A stretch of DNA of 64,000 nucleotides from Chryseobacterium sp. JAH (lineage in GTDB: Bacteria; Bacteroidota; Bacteroidia; Flavobacteriales; Weeksellaceae), in NCBI RefSeq assembly GCF_001507335.1, contig NZ_LMAH01000011.1, forward strand, positions 37,848 to 101,847, given 5' to 3'. Under the pieces are notes generated by a model. The model saw nothing but the letters and a program-made list of their open reading frames with translations. It did not search any database and was not told the origin of the DNA. The position numbers and the translations under genes are program-made. Numbering within the stretch: position 1 is the stretch's first letter; each line of letters starts with the position of its first letter. Shown in pieces: positions 54,593-63,636 of the stretch.

Positions 54593-54760
54593 ATGAATCC
54601 CCATACTTCTTCTTTTTGTACAACAGGTCAACCATGTCCGATCAGTGGTATTTGGCAGAGTATGGGGTATTTTAAGACGACCGTTCCCCTTTCAAAAGGA
54701 ATGAAAATGCCCAGCTACTGTGGAACTAAAGTACGATGGGTCTTAGTATTCGCCGGATAA
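54593..54760 (+). CDS. 55-residue protein, YjzC-like pattern
   Basis: ATG 54593 to TAA 54758-54760. The sequence reads TTGQPCPISGIWQSMGYFKT, TVPLSKGMKMPSYCGTK, VRWVLVFAG. The C-P-x-S-G-x-W opening, a threonine-rich strand, a K-G-x-x-M-P turn and a final W-V-L strand match a recurrent pattern of very small bacterial proteins (YjzC-like); I recognise the pattern, not a function. The stop codon abuts the ATG of the MauE-like gene with no gap, strongly suggesting real translation and coupling. Confidence 0.6.
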   Translation: MNPHTSSFCTTGQPCPISGIWQSMGYFKTTVPLSKGMKMPSYCGTKVRWVLVFAG

Positions 54761-56302
54761 ATGACTTTAATTATTAAAAAAATGGTTATGAAAAATTTTC
54801 TAAAATACTTCCCGGTTTTTGTGGTTTCTTTTTTCATTTTACTTTTTTGCTATGCTGCTATCAGTAAGGCAATCGATTTTGAGAATTTTCAGGTTCAGAT
54901 TGCACAATCTCCACTTCTTAGTGCCTATGCAGGAGTTGTTTCATTTGCAGTTATTGTTTTAGAAATTGTAATAGTTGTTCTGCTCATATTTCCTAAGAGC
55001 AATCTCTTAGGATTATACTCATCTACTGCATTGATGTCAGCATTTACAATCTATATCTACCTTATTCTTAACTACAGTGATTTTGTTCCTTGTTCATGCG
55101 GCGGTATTCTTGAAAAGCTTGGATGGACAGAACATCTTATTTTTAATATCATCTGTGTCATTTCAGGAATAATTGGAATTTTGATTGACCGTCACTTAAA
55201 ACAACAATCTAACAAACAATCTTTATTTTGGCTCAGTGTAACAAATATTGTGAGCATTGGAACAGTTGTTATCATGTTCCTTTCATCTGAACGTCTCATC
55301 AAAGCGGAAAACGCTTTTCAGAGAAGATATTTACTTCCCCCCATTACTGAAACGAAAAACATGACGCTCGACAATCAATCCTATTATTTTGCAGGAGAAC
55401 ATAATGGTAATATCTATTTGGGTAACAGAATTTTTCCCCTATCCATAACTAAAACCGATACGGATTTATCTCAACTCGCTAAACGTTATGTAAAACTTAA
55501 TCCATCAAAATTTGAATTCAGGAATATATCATTAAAGGTCAACGGCTCAAATGTATACATCACTGACGGTACAGTTCCCATTATTTACAGAGGAGACATC
55601 GAAGCGGACACTGCTCAGGTTATTAGTTTTCATGATGCATACTTTAATAACATCGGTATAATTAATTCAACATCATTTGTTGTTCGTGCTCAGAGTGCCC
55701 AGACTAAAAATTTTGTGCTTGGACAATTAGATTTACATAAAAATCCCAAATTTATCATGCATTCAAATATTCTCGAAAAACAGGTTGACGGCGTTTTTGA
55801 TTTGGATGGAATGCTACTCAATGACCAACATCAAAAAGAAATACTATATGTCCATGCATACAGAAATCAGTTCATTGTCATGGATCATAAGTTGAACATC
55901 AAACATAAGCTGCATACGGTAGACACCGTAACCACCGCTCATATTAAAAGTGTTACGATGAAAGATGGCAGTAGGAAAATGGGTCAGCCACCTATAAAAA
56001 TCAATAATCATTCTTTTGCTCATCGAGGACTACTCTTTATTCACTCATTGAGAATGGGGAAACTAGAATCCCAATCTACATGGGACAATGCTGATGTTAT
56101 TGATGTGTACAAAACGGATTCACAATTGTATGTAGGCAGCTTTTACATCCACCGAAAAAACAGCAAAAAATTAAGCACCTTTTTCATTAAAGATGATTTA
56201 CTGTTCACCATCACTGAAAATCAGCTGACAAAATATAAAATATCCGGATTAATTACGAAGTACTTCAGAAAGGGGAACGCCGAAAACCCTGACCAAGAGT
56301 AG
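54761..56302 (+). CDS. MauE/DoxX-family redox-associated membrane protein with large C-terminal domain
   Basis: 513 residues. Four helices in residues 10-145 form a MauE/DoxX-like unit with a C111-x-C113 pair in FVPCSCGGILEKLGW. A fifth helix (about 153-173) follows. Residues 175-513 are beta-rich, likely a propeller-like domain outside the membrane. MauE-type proteins are linked to disulfide formation in exported proteins. It directly precedes a cysteine-rich exported peptide gene by 27 bp, which suggests that peptide as its client; this is inference. ATGs at 54782 or 54788 are alternative starts. Confidence 0.82.
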   Translation: MTLIIKKMVMKNFLKYFPVFVVSFFILLFCYAAISKAIDFENFQVQIAQSPLLSAYAGVVSFAVIVLEIVIVVLLIFPKSNLLGLYSSTALMSAFTIYIYLILNYSDFVPCSCGGILEKLGWTEHLIFNIICVISGIIGILIDRHLKQQSNKQSLFWLSVTNIVSIGTVVIMFLSSERLIKAENAFQRRYLLPPITETKNMTLDNQSYYFAGEHNGNIYLGNRIFPLSITKTDTDLSQLAKRYVKLNPSKFEFRNISLKVNGSNVYITDGTVPIIYRGDIEADTAQVISFHDAYFNNIGIINSTSFVVRAQSAQTKNFVLGQLDLHKNPKFIMHSNILEKQVDGVFDLDGMLLNDQHQKEILYVHAYRNQFIVMDHKLNIKHKLHTVDTVTTAHIKSVTMKDGSRKMGQPPIKINNHSFAHRGLLFIHSLRMGKLESQSTWDNADVIDVYKTDSQLYVGSFYIHRKNSKKLSTFFIKDDLLFTITENQLTKYKISGLITKYFRKGNAENPDQE

Positions 56303-56329
56303 GCGCAAATCATTAATACTTTTATTACT

Positions 56330-56611
56330 ATGAAAAAGTTCATTCTTCCTGCCATTCTGGTATCACTGGGATCAGGAGCAGCGTTTGCAGGAAATGCAAA
56401 CAGTGGGAAAGCCAAAGCATTAACTGCAGGCTACAGAATTGTTAGCGTAGGTCCCAACGAGACCGTATGCGTAAACGCATAGCAACAGTGCGATAATGTA
56501 GAATCAGACGAAATTTGCACATGGAATGTGGACGGTGTTACACAGTTGCACAGTCCGGATAACCCTACCATGTGCGGATCATTTCTGTACAAAATTCCAG
56601 AAACTAAATAA
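56330..56611 (+). pseudogene. DUF6520-like exported cysteine peptide interrupted by in-frame TAG
   Basis: ATG 56330 opens a signal peptide (MKKFILPAILVSLGSGAAFA) typical of small flavobacterial DUF6520 proteins. The frame meets TAG at 56480-56482 (codon 51, after VCVNA), then runs on unbroken for 42 more codons (QQCDNVESDEICTWNVDGVT and onward) to TAA 56609. The full 92-residue product would have four cysteines (47, 54, 63, 82), as in intact family members. A single C-to-T change of a CAG codon would explain it. It may be a recent nonsense mutation, a sequencing error or a read-through codon. Confidence 0.7.
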
Positions 56612-56617
56612 CAAAGG

Positions 56618-56637
56618 AGGACGCTTTAAAGCGTCCT
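56618..56637 (+). terminator. Terminator after the cysteine-peptide gene
   Basis: The palindrome AGGACGCTTTAAAGCGTCCT is followed by TTT, 6 bp after the stop, between convergent transcription units. Confidence 0.75.
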
Positions 56638-56714
56638 TTTCCATTAACTTTAATCTAAAAACAGGAAAGAACTGTTAGATACTAATTAACTTATTTACTA
56701 TCATTATATGCCGT

Positions 56715-59210
56715 TTAATCATGTTCATTTATAATCTGCTTATTAATCCAATCAACATTCTTTTTTCCTTTCAAAAAATAATCCCACCATTCCATCGATT
56801 TCTCCAACGCATCCTTATGAGCCAAACTTCCTTTAGACAATCCATGTCCCTGATCTGCGTAAATAATAGCAACTACATCTTTCCTATATCTCATCAATGC
56901 GGTAAAGAACTGCAGACTTTGGGAAGGTAAAATATTTCCATCTTTCTCACCCGACCACAAAAATATTGGAGCTTTCACCTGATCAGCAAATAAAATTGGA
57001 TTATTGTTGTTGTACAACTGCGGATCATCTGCATAACTCTTTTTCATTCCGTATTGTCCATTTTCAATTCTTGAATATTCATTAATCTCAAAATCTGAGT
57101 TATAGGTGTAATACTGACTGACGAGATTAGCTACTCCTGCTGAGGAAATGTAAGCCTTAAAACGGTCGGAATGGGTGGCGATAAAATTCGTTTCATACCC
57201 TCCAAACGAATGCCCCGTCAGTCCAATACGATCAAAATCAATGTGCTCATTTCCGGCCAAGGCATCCAATGAGTGATGCACACAATCCAATGCCGAAAGA
57301 CCACTTCCTTTTTGATCCATCACAATATCTGGGAAGTAAACAATATATCCTTTTTCCAGCAGCTTTCTTGCATTAAATCCTGCATCTCCACCGTGATGCA
57401 GATACTTATTACTCATATCACCCTGTCTCATATAAATTCTTACAACCATTGGATACTTTTGATTAGGCTTCATGTCAACAGGGAAAAACACCAACCCTTT
57501 CAAATTCTGCCCCGATGAATTTTTAAAACTTACCAATTGTCTCGTAAATCCAAGATCAGATTGAACTCCGGAACTGCATGTCAGACATTGTTTATCTCCC
57601 GTCTTTGCATTATACCGAAATACCTCAGGGCTTTTATTATAAAATTCTTCTATGGAGAAAGCTGTGTCACTAAAAAGCCCGCCATCTTTAAAATCTATTG
57701 TGAAATTTGGATTTTCATGAGTGATACGCTTCATCTTTTTACCGTTCCAATGATAAAAAGAAGTTATATTATTTTCTTTTTGTAACGACCTAACGACCAG
57801 ACATTCAGAAAACTTTTCTTTACTGATTGTAAAATCTGTTTGGTATTTTCCGAAAACAGATGAAAAATTCTTCTTTTTAATGCTGATGCTACGACCCGAT
57901 AGCGGAGACGGCAAAAAATTATCATCTGTCAAATTATACACTTTGATCCCATCTGTACTTTCAAAGGCTACCATTCTCTGATCGTCAGAAAAAACAGGTT
58001 GCGTCATATTCTTACCCAGCATCTTTTTAGTTTTCTGATCCGTATCATACAACTCCCACTCGTCATTCAGTTCATTTTCCATCACCACATAACGTCCCCG
58101 ATCTGAGATGATAACAGTTCGGATTCCCGTAGCTATCTCTAAAGAAGTCTTCATGATACGATCATATAAAAAGAGTGCGAAAAGAGACTTGGAAAACCTA
58201 TAATCAAACTGCTCTTTTTTATTGATAGCTAATAAATAGCGCTCATTGTTTATGGGAATATAGTCAGAATAAAGAGTCATAGGAAGTATCTCCGTAAGTC
58301 CCGTCTGGCTATTCCAAATCCAATATTGACTTTCTGACAACCCTCTCCTCCGAAATCCCAGATAAGGATCATTGCCGTATCTAATCTCTGAAAAACTTTT
58401 CTCAGGTCTCTTTTTTTTATCCGATTCAATCAATACCAGATCGGTGTGATTTATCGGAGTTACTTTTAAAAAATCAGCATCTGTATAATAATCTTTAAGA
58501 GGAATGCTGACCGACGAATTTTCAGTGTTGATCAGTACAGTTCTGATTTTACCCTTTGCCCCGTCCTTTTCAGTAAAGGCAGAATATTTACCTACCTCAA
58601 ATTGCGGAATGGCAGACAGCTCATTAACTGACTGATACACACTTACAGGTTGAACATCTTTGATAGTAAAGATCTCATACAACTTGCCCTTTTTGGTTAT
58701 AGCTGTTAAAACAGATTGACCATCCGTAGCATAATCAACGACATCCTTAACCTCCATTATCTTACTGGAATCATCATTAAATACTGATAAGACTTGGTCG
58801 CTGCTTAGAATAACATACCTTCGCAACAACGAAAGAACTTCCGATTTGAGGACATTCTGATATGCAACTTTTTTAAGAGATTTAAGCTGAATATATTCGG
58901 CGACTCCATTTCCCTGAGCAAACAATGCCTTTTCGCCTAAAAAACCCTGACTGACATTCATCTTATTCAATTTCGTCCAAATCCGATTACTCTTCGCAGT
59001 ATTAAAAACCAATATCGTATCTAAATTAGATTTATAATATTTCCTTACCGTCAGCCACTGTCCTTTTTCTGAAAGCTGAAGATTTCTATAGGTATTGTAT
59101 CCCTTCTCTTCAGAATCCGGAACTTTACTGATCGATTGCCCAAAACAACAGTAAGTAAAAAGCACATTCAACAACACGGCTAAGCGCATCCACCTTCGTT
59201 TAATATCCAT
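56715..59210 (-). CDS. Exported S9 (prolyl oligopeptidase family) serine peptidase
   Basis: An 831-residue protein with a signal peptide (RLAVLLNVLFTYCCFGQS). The N-terminal 560 residues are a beta-propeller that gates substrate size. The C-terminal alpha/beta hydrolase has the catalytic triad S668 (GHSFGGYE), D757 (GEKDGN) and H789 (DQGHGLS). The family cleaves peptides after proline or related residues; exact specificity is unknown. Its ATG lies 11 bp inside the end of the susD gene, so it is coupled to the SusCD transporter. This suggests uptake of a peptide or glycopeptide that it then cuts in the periplasm. Confidence 0.9.
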   Translation of the reverse strand: MDIKRRWMRLAVLLNVLFTYCCFGQSISKVPDSEEKGYNTYRNLQLSEKGQWLTVRKYYKSNLDTILVFNTAKSNRIWTKLNKMNVSQGFLGEKALFAQGNGVAEYIQLKSLKKVAYQNVLKSEVLSLLRRYVILSSDQVLSVFNDDSSKIMEVKDVVDYATDGQSVLTAITKKGKLYEIFTIKDVQPVSVYQSVNELSAIPQFEVGKYSAFTEKDGAKGKIRTVLINTENSSVSIPLKDYYTDADFLKVTPINHTDLVLIESDKKKRPEKSFSEIRYGNDPYLGFRRRGLSESQYWIWNSQTGLTEILPMTLYSDYIPINNERYLLAINKKEQFDYRFSKSLFALFLYDRIMKTSLEIATGIRTVIISDRGRYVVMENELNDEWELYDTDQKTKKMLGKNMTQPVFSDDQRMVAFESTDGIKVYNLTDDNFLPSPLSGRSISIKKKNFSSVFGKYQTDFTISKEKFSECLVVRSLQKENNITSFYHWNGKKMKRITHENPNFTIDFKDGGLFSDTAFSIEEFYNKSPEVFRYNAKTGDKQCLTCSSGVQSDLGFTRQLVSFKNSSGQNLKGLVFFPVDMKPNQKYPMVVRIYMRQGDMSNKYLHHGGDAGFNARKLLEKGYIVYFPDIVMDQKGSGLSALDCVHHSLDALAGNEHIDFDRIGLTGHSFGGYETNFIATHSDRFKAYISSAGVANLVSQYYTYNSDFEINEYSRIENGQYGMKKSYADDPQLYNNNNPILFADQVKAPIFLWSGEKDGNILPSQSLQFFTALMRYRKDVVAIIYADQGHGLSKGSLAHKDALEKSMEWWDYFLKGKKNVDWINKQIINEHD

Positions 59211-60576
59211 TGTTCTGCGGTTTTAAATTAGGATTGAGAAGCAGCTCTTTTTCGGGAATAGGCCATAATTCGAAACTGGCTTTCCAGTTGGGCTTCACAC
59301 TGCTCAGCTGATCGAGTTGATTCAACCGCTTCAGATCAAAGAAACGATGCCCGGTCTCTGTGAAGAACTCCTTTCTGTTTTCTTTCAAAATCTCAGAGAG
59401 CAGCACGTCTGGCGCCACGGTTACAGGTAATGCGTTCAGACCAGCCCGCTGCCGTATGGTATTCAGATACGGAACTGCTTCTGCTATTTTGCCTTGCTTT
59501 GCCAGTGATTCAGCCAGCAGGAGATAAGCTTCCTCAATTCTCAGTACCACCGAATATTCATCTGTATTTCCGGTCAGATTTTTATATTTGGCAGCTCTAT
59601 ACCAGGTCGTAGATCCAACCGTAACAGGGATCATCCACCGTAACTTTCTTTGGTCAGCTGTTGAAAAACTGCTGACCAAAGCATTGGACAGGGCATAGTT
59701 ATAGGGTGGAACATAATCAAAGTAATAGGCAAAGATCTCCTTCGTTGCATCTCCACTGTTCGCAGGCTTCAGCTGCCAGATGATATTGGTGCTGCTTTTT
59801 TTAAATGTTTTGGTCAGATCATTCTGAACCTGATACAGCGGACTTTGAATCACCGTTTTCAGATGATCTTCTGCCTCTGAGTATTTATTTTGAAGCATAC
59901 ACACTTTTGCAAGCAACAGCTGCGCTGATTTTTTATTCAGATAGATCCGTTCAGTATTTCGGTACTGATCAGAAAGAGCAGGAATCACATCATCAAGATC
60001 GCTTTCTATCCTTTCCAATACTTCAGCAGAGGGAGTTTTGGAGATTGACTGATTGATCAGGTAATTGGTTGTGACCGGATACGGGATATCACCAAAAACC
60101 TGCTGTAGATATGAAAAAAGAAGCGACCGTATCAGGAGTGCCTCTGCACTGATCCTGTTCTTATCCTGAACAGACATCGATGCTGAATTTTCACAGCCTT
60201 CAATGACTGCATTACAAGAATAGATCAGTTGGTAAGCGGATGCCCACTGTCCGTAGACCACAATATTGGACGGGATCAACTGGTTGCGGAAGATCTCATT
60301 CACCCCATTGGTTGCTGAGGGCGCATAGAAATCCAGATCATCGGTATAGAGGCTCAGCAAAAGACTGAGCTGATCTCCTGCAACAGGAGAATTGCTCCAA
60401 AGTCCGGCATAGATTCCTGCTAAAGCTGCCTCTGCGGTCTGTGCGTCTGCAAAGACCATTTCAGAAGCAATCTGATTGGCAGGAATTTCTGCATCGATCA
60501 TCTTCTCACAGGATACTGCAATACTCATAGTACCGATCAGTCCTGCATATAATAAGGTTTTTATTGTTGTTTTCAT
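59200..60576 (-). CDS. SusD/RagB-type substrate-binding lipoprotein
   Basis: A 458-residue protein. The lipobox SIAVSC gives C23 as the acylated residue. The helical TPR-like SusD fold is seen in ASEMVFADAQTAEAALAGIY, RISAEALLIRSLLFSYLQQV and the C-terminal RKEFFTETGHRFFDLKRLNQ, ending ELLLNPNLKPQNNGY. SusD forms the lid of the SusC channel on the cell surface and captures the substrate. It is the second gene of the susC-susD-peptidase unit, 60 bp after susC. The peptidase neighbour suggests a RagB-like role with peptides. Confidence 0.94.
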   Translation of the reverse strand: MKTTIKTLLYAGLIGTMSIAVSCEKMIDAEIPANQIASEMVFADAQTAEAALAGIYAGLWSNSPVAGDQLSLLLSLYTDDLDFYAPSATNGVNEIFRNQLIPSNIVVYGQWASAYQLIYSCNAVIEGCENSASMSVQDKNRISAEALLIRSLLFSYLQQVFGDIPYPVTTNYLINQSISKTPSAEVLERIESDLDDVIPALSDQYRNTERIYLNKKSAQLLLAKVCMLQNKYSEAEDHLKTVIQSPLYQVQNDLTKTFKKSSTNIIWQLKPANSGDATKEIFAYYFDYVPPYNYALSNALVSSFSTADQRKLRWMIPVTVGSTTWYRAAKYKNLTGNTDEYSVVLRIEEAYLLLAESLAKQGKIAEAVPYLNTIRQRAGLNALPVTVAPDVLLSEILKENRKEFFTETGHRFFDLKRLNQLDQLSSVKPNWKASFELWPIPEKELLLNPNLKPQNNGY

Positions 60577-60636
60577 TGTTTGCGCAAGGAGATTAAATAA
60601 TTAAAAATTTTAAAAAACAGGGTTCATTCCTATTCA

Positions 60637-63636
60637 CTAGAAAGTCAGCTGCACGCCCATCGACCAGGTTTTTAAAGGAGGAATAAAGCTCATGGAAGGA
60701 TACTCGGGATCATAGCCAAAGTATTTTGTAAAGGTTAAAAGATTCTGACCCTGAACATAGATTCTTGCATTTCTGAAAAAGGTATGGGATACTGGAATCT
60801 GATACCCCAGCTGAACATTTTTCAGACGGATAAACGATGCATCAGAAACGGATGCCGTTGAACTCTGGAACGTCGTATGAAGCGTATTGACAGAAGACTG
60901 ATAAGGCATATAAATTCCATCCGGATTTTCTGCTGACCACACATTCAGAACATCTACCGGAAAATTATTCATCAATCCCGGTGAGGGCATAATGGAATTA
61001 AAATTTCGGCTCTTCTGCTTGACAAACTGAAACAGAAATGAGAGCTCAAAGTTTTTGTAATTAATCCTGTTAGACCACCCTCCAAAATACCTGACACCCA
61101 AGTTCTCTACCGCCTTATTGTCATCCGGTGCTGAAATTTTTCCATCCCCGTTATAATCGGTGAAAATGTATTTTCCAGTTTTGGGATCTATCCCTTCCAG
61201 ATTATACAGCTTAACAATCGTGATTGGCATTCCGATCATGTATGTATTGGAGTAAGTCGATCCTTCCAATCCCGGAAAAGAGCGCAGCATATTCTTCGGA
61301 AAACTGATGTTAAAAGAAGTATTCCATTTCAGTTCCGTATCTTTCAAAGGGTCCGCATTCAGTTCAAATTCCCAGCCTTTGTTTTCAACCTCAGCGGGAA
61401 GATTGGCAAGCACGGACGTAAATCCGGTCATCGCAGGAAGCTGATACCCCACCAATTGATTTGAAGATCGGTTTCGATACCATGATGCGGTTAGGTTCAG
61501 TCTGTTTTTAAAGAATCCTGCTTCCACGGCAGTCTCCAGTTTGAAAGTATTTTCCCAGCTGTAATCAGGATTATACAATCGTGACGGGATCAATCCTGCA
61601 GTTCCATTATAAATTAATGTGGAAACGGTATAGGTATCCAGATACTGATAGTCCCCGATGTTATCACTTCCCGTCACCCCATAGCTTCCTCTCAGTTTAG
61701 CAAAGCTCAGCCAGTTTACATCTTTAAAGAAATTCTCCTTTGAAAATAACCAAGCCGCACCTATTGCTCCAAAGTTCGCAAATCTATTATTGGGTCCGAA
61801 ACGGCTACTGCCATCCCTTCTCCCTGTCAGGTTAACGATGTATTTATCGCGGTACTGATAATTGAATCTAGCAAAAACCGCAGCATATTTATATTCTGTC
61901 GTCAGATGATCACCGATCGTCTTAACTTTGGCAGCAGCAATATTTTGGATAAAGACATTGCTTTCGAATCCTGTGCCGGTCATAGATCCTTGATCATAAC
62001 TGTCCTGCTGAATCGTTGATCCGGCAATAACACTGATCTTATGGTTCAATTGTTCAAAATCCCATGTCAGCTGTGGTTCAAGCATCAACGAAAATCTGCT
62101 CTGATTGCTTTGATAGGCTCTTGAGGTAGCACTTGAAATTCCCAGACTTGTCGTGGGACTGTACATCGTATGCGGCTGCAATGACCATTCTTCAAAATTC
62201 TGATAATTGATCCCGCTGCTTAACTTCAACCGCAGATTTTTAAGGATCTCATACGATGCCGTAATATTAGTCATCATCTGTTTGCTCTCATTGCTGTACG
62301 TGCTTTTGTACGCAGCAACGGGATTGGTAAAAGTTCCGTTTTCCCAGTTGACGTTGCCATCAGGAAGATATAATGCAGGCGCATTGGGTGATAACAGATA
62401 AGCCTGTCTTGTAATATCGGCATTGACGATATTATTATCCAGGACTGAAAATATATTGGAAACACTCAGATCAAATTTCCGGTCTTTGGAACGGTGAGAG
62501 ACTGATGATGATAGCGTATTGGTCTTGTATCGGAAACTATTCCCGAAAGGAGTCGTCTGTTCTGTATGCCCATAGCTTACCAAAAATCCGGTCTGTTCAC
62601 TTCCACCACTTACTGACGCTCTGATATCAGAAATCGTGGTGGTATTACCTATCAATTGATCAGGCCAATCCGTATTGCGCAAGGGATCCCATTTACCGTT
62701 CACATCATAAGCATTTGCAGGATAAACGGATACATTGCTGTTCGCAAAAGCCTTGCGGCGCATACCGAGGTACTGCTCGGTGTTCATCATCTTCAGATTG
62801 GAGATCACAGAACTCAGTCCGTAATTACTAGTAAAAGAAAAACTGATCTTTCCTGCTTTTCCTCTTTTCGTCGTGATCAGTACTACTCCATTGGCCCCTC
62901 TTGAACCATAGATGGCTGTAGCATCGGCGTCCTTCAGGATTTCAAAGCTTTCGATATCATTTGGATTAATACTGTTCAGTGGATTAATACTCCCCGTAGG
63001 AATCGATGATCCCGCATATAAAGTACGAACTTCTCCACCCAGCACTACTCCATCCACTACATACAGAGGCTGGTTTCCATCAAACTCCGAATTGGATCTT
63101 GTCCGGAGACTGTTTCTGCCACGGATCTGGATCTGATATCCTCCTCCCGATGCTCCCCCATTCTGACTGATATTCACTCCCGCCATTCTCCCCTGCGCTG
63201 CTGCTAAAACATTGGTCACAGGTTGGTTTTCGATATCCTTAGCGGAGATCCTGGCAATGCTTCCGGTTCTTTCTTTGTCTTTGACTTTGTAGTAGCCGGC
63301 GTTGAGGACGACTTCTTCGATGGCTTTTACTTTATGGTCGAGGGTGATGCTGATGACGGACCGATTGTTGACGGAGATTCTCTGTTCTGCATATTCAGGA
63401 TGTCTGAAGATAAGAACAGGGTATTCTCCTGTGATCTGGAGTTGGTAGTTGCCTTGGATACCCGTGACAGTGGTCTGATCACTTCCTTCCTGGGAGACTG
63501 AAACTCCTGAAAGAGGCTGGTCATTCACGGTTACTGTTCCCGTGACGGTTTTGGTCTGGGCCTTTAGGCTGCCGTAAACAAGGGTCAACATACAGGCAAA
63601 GCCAATACTTCCTATAGTATTATAGGATTTTTTCAT
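60637..63636 (-). CDS. SusC/RagA-type TonB-dependent transporter
   Basis: 999 residues. Signal peptide 1-26 (IGFACMLTLVYGSLKA). A carboxypeptidase-regulatory-like domain (KTVTGTVTVNDQPLSGVSVS) is followed by the TonB box KAIEEVVLNAGY, a plug with QPLYVVDGVVLGGEV and the SusC signature DIESFEILKDADATAIYGSR GANG, and a 22-strand barrel ending WSMGVQLTF. It moves the substrate captured by SusD across the outer membrane. First gene of a three-gene unit with susD and the S9 peptidase. No sigma or anti-sigma gene adjoins it. Confidence 0.95.
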   Translation of the reverse strand: MKKSYNTIGSIGFACMLTLVYGSLKAQTKTVTGTVTVNDQPLSGVSVSQEGSDQTTVTGIQGNYQLQITGEYPVLIFRHPEYAEQRISVNNRSVISITLDHKVKAIEEVVLNAGYYKVKDKERTGSIARISAKDIENQPVTNVLAAAQGRMAGVNISQNGGASGGGYQIQIRGRNSLRTRSNSEFDGNQPLYVVDGVVLGGEVRTLYAGSSIPTGSINPLNSINPNDIESFEILKDADATAIYGSRGANGVVLITTKRGKAGKISFSFTSNYGLSSVISNLKMMNTEQYLGMRRKAFANSNVSVYPANAYDVNGKWDPLRNTDWPDQLIGNTTTISDIRASVSGGSEQTGFLVSYGHTEQTTPFGNSFRYKTNTLSSSVSHRSKDRKFDLSVSNIFSVLDNNIVNADITRQAYLLSPNAPALYLPDGNVNWENGTFTNPVAAYKSTYSNESKQMMTNITASYEILKNLRLKLSSGINYQNFEEWSLQPHTMYSPTTSLGISSATSRAYQSNQSRFSLMLEPQLTWDFEQLNHKISVIAGSTIQQDSYDQGSMTGTGFESNVFIQNIAAAKVKTIGDHLTTEYKYAAVFARFNYQYRDKYIVNLTGRRDGSSRFGPNNRFANFGAIGAAWLFSKENFFKDVNWLSFAKLRGSYGVTGSDNIGDYQYLDTYTVSTLIYNGTAGLIPSRLYNPDYSWENTFKLETAVEAGFFKNRLNLTASWYRNRSSNQLVGYQLPAMTGFTSVLANLPAEVENKGWEFELNADPLKDTELKWNTSFNISFPKNMLRSFPGLEGSTYSNTYMIGMPITIVKLYNLEGIDPKTGKYIFTDYNGDGKISAPDDNKAVENLGVRYFGGWSNRINYKNFELSFLFQFVKQKSRNFNSIMPSPGLMNNFPVDVLNVWSAENPDGIYMPYQSSVNTLHTTFQSSTASVSDASFIRLKNVQLGYQIPVSHTFFRNARIYVQGQNLLTFTKYFGYDPEYPSMSFIPPLKTWSMGVQLTF

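Noticed and set aside
63223..63501. 92-codon acidic plus-strand frame opposite the susC 5' region
   Set aside because: It is antisense to the signal and carboxypeptidase-like domains of SusC; its acidic valine/aspartate bias is a by-product of the opposite strand.
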